From: JAWXUU01 sp044426085
GTDB taxonomy: Bacteria; Bacillota; Clostridia; Christensenellales; CAMQZB01
Reading direction: 5' to 3'
Assembly (NCBI GenBank): GCA_044426085.1
Contig: JAWXUU010000016.1
Location: 1 to 37,944, forward strand
Length of the DNA: 37,944 nucleotides
The position numbers were made by a program, and so were the translations under genes. Of this stretch, positions 31,013-37,944 are shown piece by piece. Numbering within the stretch: position 1 is the stretch's first letter; each line of letters opens with the position of its first letter. The notes below the pieces were generated by a model. That model did not search any database. It saw nothing but the letters and a program-made list of their open reading frames with translations, and had not been told where the DNA came from.

Positions 31013-32452
31013 TCACATCAGTGGCGAGAATAACAGTGCAATTCTTGTAATAAATCTATCAAACAAACCTCTTTCTGCAATCATTTTATCTGTCATTTCA
31101 AGGCATGATTGGCTGTCGGTTTCGTATGTTTCTTGCATTATATTTGCGAACTTGTCGCCGTAAATCAAAGCGGTTGATTCATAATGCAGTTTGAAAGAGC
31201 GTATGTCAAGATTGAATGTGCCAACGGATGAAATTTCATCGTCGACAAGCATAGTTTTAGCGTGCAAAAATCCGTCGTAAATCAAGATTTCCACACCTTT
31301 TTTGTGAAGTTCAATCGCGTATGCCATAGTGACGTATAAAACCGAGCGTTTGTCTGGTTTTCCAGGAATCATAATGCTCACTTTCACGCCGGAATTAACA
31401 GCGGAAACAAGTGCAAGCTTAAAAGCTTCGTCCAAAATCAAATACGGTGTTTGAATAAGGATTTGTTTTCTCGCGTTATAAATCGCTTTGATATATGTGT
31501 TTTCAATGCGCGGTGTTCTAGAATCAGGCCCAGAAGAAATTATCTGCATTGTAAATTCACCTTTTGGCGAAATGTCAGCCATTTCAAAATTAACTTCCTT
31601 GCTAGTGGAAAATTTATAATCTTGCAAAAATCTCAAGTTCAAGGCATTGATAATCCCGCCTGAAACTTTCAAGTGTGAATCTCTCCAGGGTGATGTTTTT
31701 TTCTTTTCGCCAAGGTATTCGCCACCGATATTTGCGCCCCCAATATATCCTACTTTCCCATCGATAACCAAGATTTTTCTGTGGTTGCGATAATTCATAT
31801 TGCGTGAAAAATATCTGAGCTTTGATGGCGTGAAAGCGTAAACTTCACCGCCCGCATCTCGCAAAACATTGAAGAATTTATCTTTTGTTGTAAGCGAGCC
31901 AATATCGTCGTATAAAACGCGAACCCTAACCCCCGATTTTGCCTTTTCAGCAAGCAAATCGCGAAGCTTAGTGCCGTGTTTATCTGGTCTCCATATAAAA
32001 TAGCAAATGTGAATGTAATTTTCCGCCCTTTGAATTTCTGCGTAAATATCTTCATAATGCGCCGTCATATCAGTGAAAAGCTCACAGTTGTTGTTGGTCG
32101 CCAAAAGAGCTCCGTTTGCGTTGATGTTGTATGAAATAAAGTTTTCAAGACGTTCGCTCCAATCGAGAACCTCGTCGATAAAAACTTGTTGGTCTTTTAA
32201 AAGCCCCGCGTATGTTTTGTCGTCAGTAAGCTTTATCATCACATTTTTCTTGCGAGAAATGGATGGTCCTTTCCCAAAGAAAAGATAAAACACAAACCCC
32301 ACAAAAGGTAGCAAAAGCAAAACCGCACCCCACTTGAAAAACTTGTCGGGATTTTGCTGTTCAATAAAAATCATGGCGATAAGAAATGAAATATTCAAAA
32401 CGATAACAGCCGTGATAATCCATATTGGTAAGTCAAAAGTTATAAACCACAT
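31013..32452 (-). CDS. cls: Cardiolipin synthase (phospholipase D family)
   Basis: 479 residues from the ATG at 32452, preceded by AAAGGAG. A longer frame to 32533 lacks a ribosome site. Two N-terminal membrane helices (about 5-28 and 37-58) belong to the PLDc_N region. Two HKD motifs are complete: HRKILVID (His224) and HAKTMLVD (His397), each followed by GG/SVGTFN. It joins two phosphatidylglycerol molecules into cardiolipin at the membrane. Its stop abuts the ygiQ start region, so the two are probably one transcript from the promoter at 32547. Confidence 0.93.
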   Translation of the reverse strand: MWFITFDLPIWIITAVIVLNISFLIAMIFIEQQNPDKFFKWGAVLLLLPFVGFVFYLFFGKGPSISRKKNVMIKLTDDKTYAGLLKDQQVFIDEVLDWSERLENFISYNINANGALLATNNNCELFTDMTAHYEDIYAEIQRAENYIHICYFIWRPDKHGTKLRDLLAEKAKSGVRVRVLYDDIGSLTTKDKFFNVLRDAGGEVYAFTPSKLRYFSRNMNYRNHRKILVIDGKVGYIGGANIGGEYLGEKKKTSPWRDSHLKVSGGIINALNLRFLQDYKFSTSKEVNFEMADISPKGEFTMQIISSGPDSRTPRIENTYIKAIYNARKQILIQTPYLILDEAFKLALVSAVNSGVKVSIMIPGKPDKRSVLYVTMAYAIELHKKGVEILIYDGFLHAKTMLVDDEISSVGTFNLDIRSFKLHYESTALIYGDKFANIMQETYETDSQSCLEMTDKMIAERGLFDRFITRIALLFSPLM

Positions 32453-32546
32453 ATTCCTATCTCCTTTAATATTATTTTCTGATTGCGTGTAAGATATTTT
32501 GCCCAATTTGCAAAAAAGAACGCAATAACCCACAGTAGTACACTAT

Positions 32547-32575
32547 ATTTTATCTTTTTTTTAAACTAAAGTCAA
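32547..32575 (-). promoter_or_regulatory. Promoter for cls-ygiQ
   Basis: On the minus strand: TTGACT (32575-32570), 17 bp, TAAAAT (32552-32547). Confidence 0.6.
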
Positions 32576-32718
32576 CTTTAAAGCATGATAAAGCATACAT
32601 TTATTGTGTCAAAGGGGCATTATCTCGCAAAAAAATAAAAAAACCGACGCCAAAATTAACTGTGGGTAAACAAAGGGGCTATTTTTCGCCACAAAAGGGA
32701 AAAACGCGAATATATTGC

Positions 32719-32748
32719 TAGACAAAAATAGGGGTAAAGTGATATAAT
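32719..32748 (+). promoter_or_regulatory. Promoter for leuS
   Basis: TAGACA (32719-32724), 18 bp, TATAAT (32743-32748) with a TGA extended -10. The leader is only about 30 nt, too short for a T-box. Confidence 0.65.
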
Positions 32749-32783
32749 ATTTTGGATATTTTAAAAAAATAAACAAGGATTAT

Positions 32784-35222
32784 ATGGTAACGCAAATGGA
32801 TATGCTAAAAACAGAAAAGAAATGGCAGAAAATATGGGAAGAAACAAAAGCCCACGAATTCAAAGAAGACGAAAAAAAGGATAAACACTACGTCCTAGAA
32901 ATGTTCTCATACCCATCTGGTGCAAAACTTCACGCAGGTCACTGGTATAACTATGGACCATCAGACAGCTACGCAAGATATAAAAAAATGAAGGGTTTCA
33001 ACGTGTTCCAACCAATGGGTTTCGACGCTTTCGGACTCCCTGCCGAAAACTATGCAATCAAAACGGGTATCCACCCAAAAGATTCAACTGATGCAAACAT
33101 CGCAACAATGGAAGAACAGCTCAAAAACATCGGTGCAATGTTCGATTGGTCAGCAGAAGTTGTCACTTGCAACGAAGATTACTACAAATGGACACAATGG
33201 ATGTTCCTAAAATTATATGAAAACGGACTTGCATATCGCAAAAACGCACCTGTAAACTGGTGTCCTTCTTGCCAAACAGTTCTCGCAAACGAACAAGTTC
33301 TTGCAGAAGGCGATTGCGAAAGATGTGGAACGCAAGTAATAAAGAAAAACCTTACACAATGGTTCTTCAAAATCACTAACTACGCAGAAGAACTCTTGCA
33401 AGGTCTTGAAGGTCTTGATTGGCCAGAAAAAACAAAATTGATGCAAAAGCACTGGATTGGCAAATCAGAAGGTGGCGAAGTTGCATTCACCCTTGAAGAT
33501 GGATCAATAGAAAAAGTGTTCACAACAAGGGCAGACACGCTTTTCGGTGTTTCATATATGGTCATCGCACCAGAACACCCACGCGTTTTGGCTATCACAA
33601 CAGATGCTCAAAAAGAAGCTGTTCAGGCGTATATCGAAAACGCCGCAAAATCAAGCGAAATCGACAGAATGAGCACAACTCGCGAAAAGACAGGCGTATT
33701 CACAGGCAGCTATGCAACAAACCCAGTGAACGGCGATAAAGTTCCAGTCTTCGTTGCCGACTACGTTCTCGCATCATACGGCACAGGTGTTGTCATGGGT
33801 GTTGCTGCCCACGATGATCGCGACTTTGTGTTTGCGAAAAAACTTGGTCTTGAAGTTGTGCGGGTTGTATCTGATGGCAAAGGCGACAAAGAAGAATGCT
33901 ATACAGAATACGGCACGCTTATCAATTCAGGAAAATATACAGGCATGACAAGTGAAGAAGCGATTGATGCAATTCTTGCAGACCTTGAAAAGATTGGCAT
34001 GGGCGGAAAGAAAATCAACTATCGCCTTCGCGATTGGCTAGTTTCTCGCCAAAGATATTGGGGTGCTCCAATCCCAATGATTCACTGCGAAAAATGTGGA
34101 ACAGTGCCAGAAAAATTCGAAAACTTGCCAGTGCAATTGCCATACGATGTGGAATTCGCACCAGACGGCAAATCACCACTTGCAAAAAGTGAATCTTTCT
34201 ATAAAACAACATGCCCAGTTTGTGGCGGAGAAGCAGTCAGAGATTGCGACACACTAGACACATTCGTTTGCTCAAGCTGGTACTACCTTCGCTATTGCGA
34301 CAACAAAAACGCAGATATGCCATTCGACCCTGCTATCGTAAACAAAATGATGCCAGTGGATAAATATATCGGCGGTGCAGAACATGCATGCATGCACCTC
34401 TTGTACGCACGTTTCTTCACAAAAGCACTTCGCGATATGGGATACCTCACATTCGACGAACCATTCAAATCACTTGTTCACCAAGGCACAATCTTGGGGC
34501 CTGATGGCAACAAAATGAGCAAGTCAAAAGGCAACGTTATCTCTCCCGATTCATACGTATCAGAATACGGCTCAGACGTGTTCAGATTGTATCTCATGTT
34601 CGGCTTCTCTTATATCGAAGGTGGCCCTTGGAACGACGACGGAATCAAGTCTGTTCTAAGATTTATCGAAAGGGTAGAAAGACTTTGCGAAATGGCAAAA
34701 AGCATTGGGGACACGACTTCTTCAAAAGATGCCGATGAAGAACTTGAATTCGTTTTGAACTCAACAATCAAAAGGGTCGATGAAGATATGAACAAATTCT
34801 CTTTCAACACTTGTGTTGCAAGAATGATGGAACTCACAAACGCTATGTATAAATATGAACAAGGCGGAAAGATTAATGCAGAGCTATTCAAAAAATGTGC
34901 AAACTCACTTATTTTGATTCTCGCGCCATTCACTCCACACTTCGCCGAAGAAATCAACGCGCAAATGGGCGGTGAAAAATCTGTGTTCGAAATGGAATAT
35001 CCAAAATTCGATGCAAGCAAACTTCAAAAATCAAGCGTGGAAATCTTGGTTCAAATCAACTCAAAACCAAAACACAAAATGATGGCGTCTTCAAGTGCAA
35101 CAGAGGAAGATCTCAAAGCAGAAATTTTTGAAATCCCAGCAATCAAAGAAGCAATCGCGGGTAAAAATATCGCAAAAATTATCTTCGTTAAAGGAAAACT
35201 TTTCAACATCATTGCAAAATAA
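32784..35222 (+). CDS. leuS: Leucyl-tRNA synthetase
   Basis: 812 residues, typical for bacterial LeuRS. The class I HIGH-type signature is HAGH (about 50-53, in YPSGAKLHAGHW) and the KMSKS loop is at about 577-581 (GNKMSKSKGN). The CP1 editing domain (about 220-415) contains TTRADTLFG and GVAAHDDRDF, the threonine-rich and catalytic-aspartate regions that remove mischarged amino acids. Zinc-ribbon-like cysteines occur around WCPSCQTVLANEQV and in the CXXC pairs near residues 435-485. The ribosome site AAGGA is 5 bp upstream. No T-box precedes it. Confidence 0.98.
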   Translation: MVTQMDMLKTEKKWQKIWEETKAHEFKEDEKKDKHYVLEMFSYPSGAKLHAGHWYNYGPSDSYARYKKMKGFNVFQPMGFDAFGLPAENYAIKTGIHPKDSTDANIATMEEQLKNIGAMFDWSAEVVTCNEDYYKWTQWMFLKLYENGLAYRKNAPVNWCPSCQTVLANEQVLAEGDCERCGTQVIKKNLTQWFFKITNYAEELLQGLEGLDWPEKTKLMQKHWIGKSEGGEVAFTLEDGSIEKVFTTRADTLFGVSYMVIAPEHPRVLAITTDAQKEAVQAYIENAAKSSEIDRMSTTREKTGVFTGSYATNPVNGDKVPVFVADYVLASYGTGVVMGVAAHDDRDFVFAKKLGLEVVRVVSDGKGDKEECYTEYGTLINSGKYTGMTSEEAIDAILADLEKIGMGGKKINYRLRDWLVSRQRYWGAPIPMIHCEKCGTVPEKFENLPVQLPYDVEFAPDGKSPLAKSESFYKTTCPVCGGEAVRDCDTLDTFVCSSWYYLRYCDNKNADMPFDPAIVNKMMPVDKYIGGAEHACMHLLYARFFTKALRDMGYLTFDEPFKSLVHQGTILGPDGNKMSKSKGNVISPDSYVSEYGSDVFRLYLMFGFSYIEGGPWNDDGIKSVLRFIERVERLCEMAKSIGDTTSSKDADEELEFVLNSTIKRVDEDMNKFSFNTCVARMMELTNAMYKYEQGGKINAELFKKCANSLILILAPFTPHFAEEINAQMGGEKSVFEMEYPKFDASKLQKSSVEILVQINSKPKHKMMASSSATEEDLKAEIFEIPAIKEAIAGKNIAKIIFVKGKLFNIIAK

Positions 35223-35307
35223 TAGCTAAAAAACAGCAAAAAAACAGCTTTTATTGAGAATTATTATCATTTATTTACAAAAATTGCCAATTTTAGAATA
35301 AAAAGGC

Positions 35308-35335
35308 TTGCAAATTGTAAAAAATATGTTATAAT
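35308..35335 (+). promoter_or_regulatory. Promoter for rubredoxin
   Basis: TTGCAA (35308-35313), 16 bp, TATAAT (35330-35335) with TGT upstream. Confidence 0.65.
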
Positions 35336-35377
35336 CAAAATGTGCAAAAGCACAATATAAATTCGGAGGAACAAAAC

Positions 35378-35536
35378 ATGAAAATTTATGTTTGCGGAGT
35401 ATGCGGATATGCATATGAAGAAGAAGCAGGCGACGTAGCACAAGGCATCGACGCAGGAACAACATTCGAAGCACTTCCAGATTCATGGGTTTGCCCACTT
35501 TGCGGTGTTGGCAAAGAAGACTTCCAAGAAGCGTAA
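35378..35536 (+). CDS. Rubredoxin
   Basis: 52 residues from the ATG at 35378, 7 bp after CGGAGGA. A longer frame to 35342 is rejected on that ground. Two C-x2-C-G knuckles (YVCGVCGYAYEEE and WVCPLCGVGKEDF) bind one iron. GTTFEALPDSW is the usual central segment. It is a small cytoplasmic electron carrier used by anaerobes, often for oxygen or peroxide reduction. The redox partner is not in the window. It has its own promoter and terminator. Confidence 0.98.
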   Translation: MKIYVCGVCGYAYEEEAGDVAQGIDAGTTFEALPDSWVCPLCGVGKEDFQEA

Positions 35537-35562
35537 GAAAAAAAGCGAAATTCGCATAAAAT

Positions 35563-35595
35563 AGTGTGCAATAAAAATCATTGCACACTTTTTTT
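35563..35595 (+). terminator. Intrinsic terminator of rubredoxin
   Basis: AGTGTGCAAT (35563-35572) pairs perfectly with ATTGCACACT (35580-35589), followed by a T7 run. Confidence 0.9.
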
Positions 35596-35615
35596 CTATG
35601 AAAAACAGAACGGAA

Positions 35616-35692
35616 TCAGAAATAAATCAGAAATAAATCAGAAATAAGCCAGAAATAAATCAGAAAGAAACTAGAACGAAACAAGAAAGAAA
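35616..35692. repeat. Seven 11-bp tandem repeats upstream of the GNAT gene
   Basis: Units start at 35616, 35627, 35638, 35649, 35660, 35671 and 35682. The first three are TCAGAAATAAA/G, then they decay toward CTAGAACGAAA. Each unit has an A-tract on the same face at 11-bp spacing. Confidence 0.85.
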
Positions 35693-35715
35693 ACCGATTT
35701 TTTTCTGCTGAATTT

Positions 35716-35743
35716 TTGACGTATATAGTATATATATTATATA
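35716..35743 (+). promoter_or_regulatory. Promoter for the GNAT gene
   Basis: TTGACG (35716-35721), 16 bp, TATATA (35738-35743), within an AT alternating stretch. Confidence 0.5.
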
Positions 35744-35775
35744 GTAAGCACAACTTTGCAAAAAAAGGTGGTTTT

Positions 35776-36282
35776 ATGCAGATAAAAAACAATTCAGTCG
35801 GGCTTAAAATTTCAAGTGGAAACATCGTTTTAAGACCGCTAAAAAAAGGCGACTATAAATCCTTTTTGGATTTTTCCATTGAATACGACAATTGTGAAAT
35901 CCCAATTGATGATTTTGTATCGCTTCAAGCGTCAAAGGAATTTGAATTTATCATGTCGGGCAAGCTGTGGCTCTATCTTTTTGAAAAGCAAACGCAAAAC
36001 CGCTTTGAAGTGGGCGAAATTCTCGGCTATGCCGAAATAACTCAAACAGCAAATCAAAACACCGCCGAAGTGGGATATTATATCAAAAAGTCAAAAAGAA
36101 ACAACGGCAACGGCAGGAAAATTCTCGCAATGGCTATTGAAGTAATAAAAAACATGAGCTACGAAACAGTGGTTGCAACGGCAAGCCAAGAAAACCACCA
36201 TTCGGTAGCACTTCTGAAATCTGCAAACTTCACTGTCGAAAAATCTGAAAATGAAAAAATTGTAGCATATTTGAATTTATAA
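35776..36282 (+). CDS. GNAT-family N-acetyltransferase (RimJ/RimL-like)
   Basis: 168 residues from the ATG at 35776, with AAGGTGG 8 bp upstream. Strand 1 is IVLRPLKKGDY; then LGYAEITQ and AEVGYYI lead to the acetyl-CoA pyrophosphate loop KRNNGNGRKIL (the R/Q-x-x-G-x-G/A pattern). Helix and strand NHHSVALLKSANFTVEK closes the fold. It should transfer an acetyl group from acetyl-CoA to a protein N-terminus, amine or small molecule; the acceptor is unknown. It is 30 bp before the membrane glycosyltransferase-like gene, so they may be co-transcribed. Confidence 0.87.
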   Translation: MQIKNNSVGLKISSGNIVLRPLKKGDYKSFLDFSIEYDNCEIPIDDFVSLQASKEFEFIMSGKLWLYLFEKQTQNRFEVGEILGYAEITQTANQNTAEVGYYIKKSKRNNGNGRKILAMAIEVIKNMSYETVVATASQENHHSVALLKSANFTVEKSENEKIVAYLNL

Positions 36283-36311
36283 TATAAGGGAAACAAAATA
36301 AGGGAAACAAA

Positions 36312-37820
36312 ATGAGCTATCCATATTACAACGCAAACACACCAATATACCTTGCAATTGCAAGCGTGGTTTTTATCGCCATGGGAATAATTTTGCACAT
36401 TGCGTCTAAAAAACAAATCAAAGTTCCAAAACTCGCATGTATTGCGACGCTTTTCGCATTTCTCGCAATCAGAATATACATCGCGTATAAAACAGAAAGT
36501 CACGCCGATATGACAACATTCTTTTTGCCGTGGAGTTATAAGCTTGCAAACAGCAACTTTTTTGAATTCTATCTTGCGGATGTCGCAACGGGTGAAATCG
36601 AATATCTCAACGACTATCCGCCAATGCTGATGTACGTGCTGTACGGCATAGGCAAAATAGCGGTGAAATTAAATCTATCCTATGATATGTGGGTTTTCCT
36701 TATGCAAATCCCCGCGATAATTTGCGACGTTGTTGCATCCTATTATATATTGAAAATAGCAATCGCAATAGAAAATTCAAAAATTCAAGCCCCAATCGCA
36801 TTTGAATCGCGAAAGAGCAGAACAAAAATCGAATCTGCCACGCAAAAAGAAAGCAAAGAAAGCAAAGGAAACAAAGAGGGCAAAGAAAGCAATCTAAGCA
36901 TAACCCTTGCAAACATGCCAAAAAAAGTCAGCATGTTCGCCTTTTCCTGCATGGTGATGTATCTTGCCAATATTGCGATGATAACAGACAGCGCGTGGTG
37001 GGGACAAGTTGACGGAGTTATCGCAATGTTTTTTGCAATAACAATATATAATGTGTACGTGAAAAAAGATACAGCAGTGGTCGTGACAGCAATCGTCGCG
37101 CTCTGCTTCAAACTTCAATATATCTTTTTCATGCCAGCGCTTGGCATGTATTATATTGTAAGGCTGATAAAAGAAAAGAAAGAACTTTTCGCAAAGCTTT
37201 TGAAAGGTGTTGTTGTTGGCGGTGTGATTTTTGTCGCAGTCAACTTGCCACTTTGCATTTTGCCAATGACAAGCGGTCATCCGTTTTTCATGATAGAAAT
37301 TTATATCAACCAAGTATCCAACTATGCCTACTACACCTTGAACGCTCCAAATCTGTTTGGTGCACTCAATTTGAATTTTATCGACTTGCCAAACAACGGA
37401 ACGGCATGGACACTTTTTGTGATAGGTGGCATAAGCGTGGTTGTGGCAATTTTATCTTTTTGTAAAAACCCAAAAGAAGAAATTTCAATCCTTGGTGCAC
37501 TAACAATAATAACGGTGTTCATGTTTTCATATAAAATGCACGAAAGATATATGATATACGCCCTTATATTATTGCTGATAGTTTATATCCAAAGTGGAAA
37601 ACTTGCCGACCTTATGGTTTATTGCACCTTCACAGCAGTGCAATTCTACACAATAGCAAGCATAATGTGTATCGATGGATCAACATTTAATTTTTATGAT
37701 AAAAGATTGCAAATAATATCGATAATTTGCTTGACATTGTATTTAGGATATGTTATATTAATATCCCAAGCGGAAGTAACCGCTCGGAAATCACAACTCA
37801 ATAAAACTTTGAAAAAGTGA
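36312..37820 (+). CDS. Multi-pass GT-C-type glycosyltransferase-like protein
   Basis: 502 residues with about ten hydrophobic helices. Features of lipid-linked-sugar mannosyltransferase-like (COG5542/GT-C) proteins are NDYPPMLMYVLYGIGK after the first helices, ITDSAWWGQVDGVIA (WWGQxD) and SYKMHERYMIYA (MHERY). The early acidic motif is around ESHADMTTFFLPW, where Asp may be catalytic. An unusual insert of about 35 residues, rich in Lys/Glu/Ser (about 165-200), lies between two helices and is probably a cytoplasmic loop. It would move a sugar from a polyprenyl-phosphate donor outside the membrane; the acceptor is unknown. Confidence 0.8.
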   Translation: MSYPYYNANTPIYLAIASVVFIAMGIILHIASKKQIKVPKLACIATLFAFLAIRIYIAYKTESHADMTTFFLPWSYKLANSNFFEFYLADVATGEIEYLNDYPPMLMYVLYGIGKIAVKLNLSYDMWVFLMQIPAIICDVVASYYILKIAIAIENSKIQAPIAFESRKSRTKIESATQKESKESKGNKEGKESNLSITLANMPKKVSMFAFSCMVMYLANIAMITDSAWWGQVDGVIAMFFAITIYNVYVKKDTAVVVTAIVALCFKLQYIFFMPALGMYYIVRLIKEKKELFAKLLKGVVVGGVIFVAVNLPLCILPMTSGHPFFMIEIYINQVSNYAYYTLNAPNLFGALNLNFIDLPNNGTAWTLFVIGGISVVVAILSFCKNPKEEISILGALTIITVFMFSYKMHERYMIYALILLLIVYIQSGKLADLMVYCTFTAVQFYTIASIMCIDGSTFNFYDKRLQIISIICLTLYLGYVILISQAEVTARKSQLNKTLKK

Positions 37821-37875
37821 AATTTTTGAAAGAAAAAAGATTTTGAAAAAAACTTAAAAAACTTTTAAAAAACGC

Positions 37876-37905
37876 TTGACAAAGAGAAAGGGGATGTGGT
37901 AATAT
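37876..37905 (+). promoter_or_regulatory. Strong promoter at the right edge, probably of an rRNA operon
   Basis: TTGACA (37876-37881), 18 bp, TAATAT (37900-37905) with a TGG extended -10. A 6-bp hairpin follows at 37912-37926 and then GTGAACATTGAA, a string like those in rRNA leaders of Bacillota. The rRNA gene itself would be outside the window. Confidence 0.5.
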
Positions 37906-37944
37906 AAATAAGCTGTCAACGGCAGCAACAAAGTGAACATTGAA

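Noticed and set aside
32576..32783. Possible T-box leader before leuS
   Set aside because: No AGGGTGGnACCGCG-like segment or terminator is present, and the mapped promoter leaves only about 30 nt.

Overview
The window looks like chromosome from a low-GC anaerobic member of the Bacillota (class Clostridia type). The evidence is AT-rich DNA, AAAGGAGG-type ribosome sites and near-consensus sigma-A promoters. The gene set points the same way: rubredoxin, BadF-type dehydratase activase, DegV, DUF975, a NusG-II/ApbE/Gx set, DUF512 and YgiQ radical SAM proteins, and the order rpmE-yqhQ/prmC-prfA. No species is claimed. The first 106 bases are the tail of an IS30-type transposase and the last 70 resemble an rRNA-operon promoter, so both ends lie in repeated sequence, as expected for a contig broken at repeats.

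Layout. 1-2390: transposase end, repeat element 1, then a DUF975 membrane protein and a Sel1-repeat protein. 2432-6709: a long double-activase/DUF2229 protein coupled to a COG3581-type partner. 6795-8968: a DEAD-box RNA helicase with a structured leader and a long basic repetitive tail. 9018-9601: repeat element 2 and a small membrane protein. 9679-11624 (minus): a 2-hydroxyacid dehydrogenase and a beta-propeller lactonase-like protein. 11770-14495: a two-component system and an HD-domain protein. 14554-17619: DegV, then ApbE lipoprotein, NusG-II protein and Gx-type membrane protein, which together look like part of an extracytosolic flavin/electron-transfer module. 17606-23328 (minus): DNA polymerase IV, TruA, repeat element 3, RF1, a DUF1385-PrmC fusion and L31. 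23608-24633: an MDR dehydrogenase that has lost its catalytic zinc ligands, followed by repeat element 4. 24912-32452 (minus): PlsY, Der, DUF512 radical SAM, NrdR, repeat element 5, YgiQ and cardiolipin synthase. 32784-37820: LeuRS, rubredoxin, GNAT acetyltransferase and a GT-C-like membrane glycosyltransferase.

The most unusual content is non-coding. Five copies of a roughly 150-250 bp palindromic element lie between genes. Each copy has outer arms of tandem 7-bp units, a conserved TTGTGGTAAGGC boundary, and in each arm a small hairpin whose stem pairs co-vary between copies. Six of the ten element/host junctions carry a further palindrome: five have a 2-3 nt loop and one is a loopless 14-nt palindrome. 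This looks like a BIME/REPIN-like or MITE-like family with an unusual junction signature. Other points of interest are the DEAD-box leader RNA, an intrinsic-terminator-like hairpin inside the start of the apbE gene, the DUF1385-PrmC fusion, the split activase and a seven-unit 11-bp repeat upstream of the GNAT gene. I saw no tRNA, no CRISPR array, no T-box leader and no complete mobile element.
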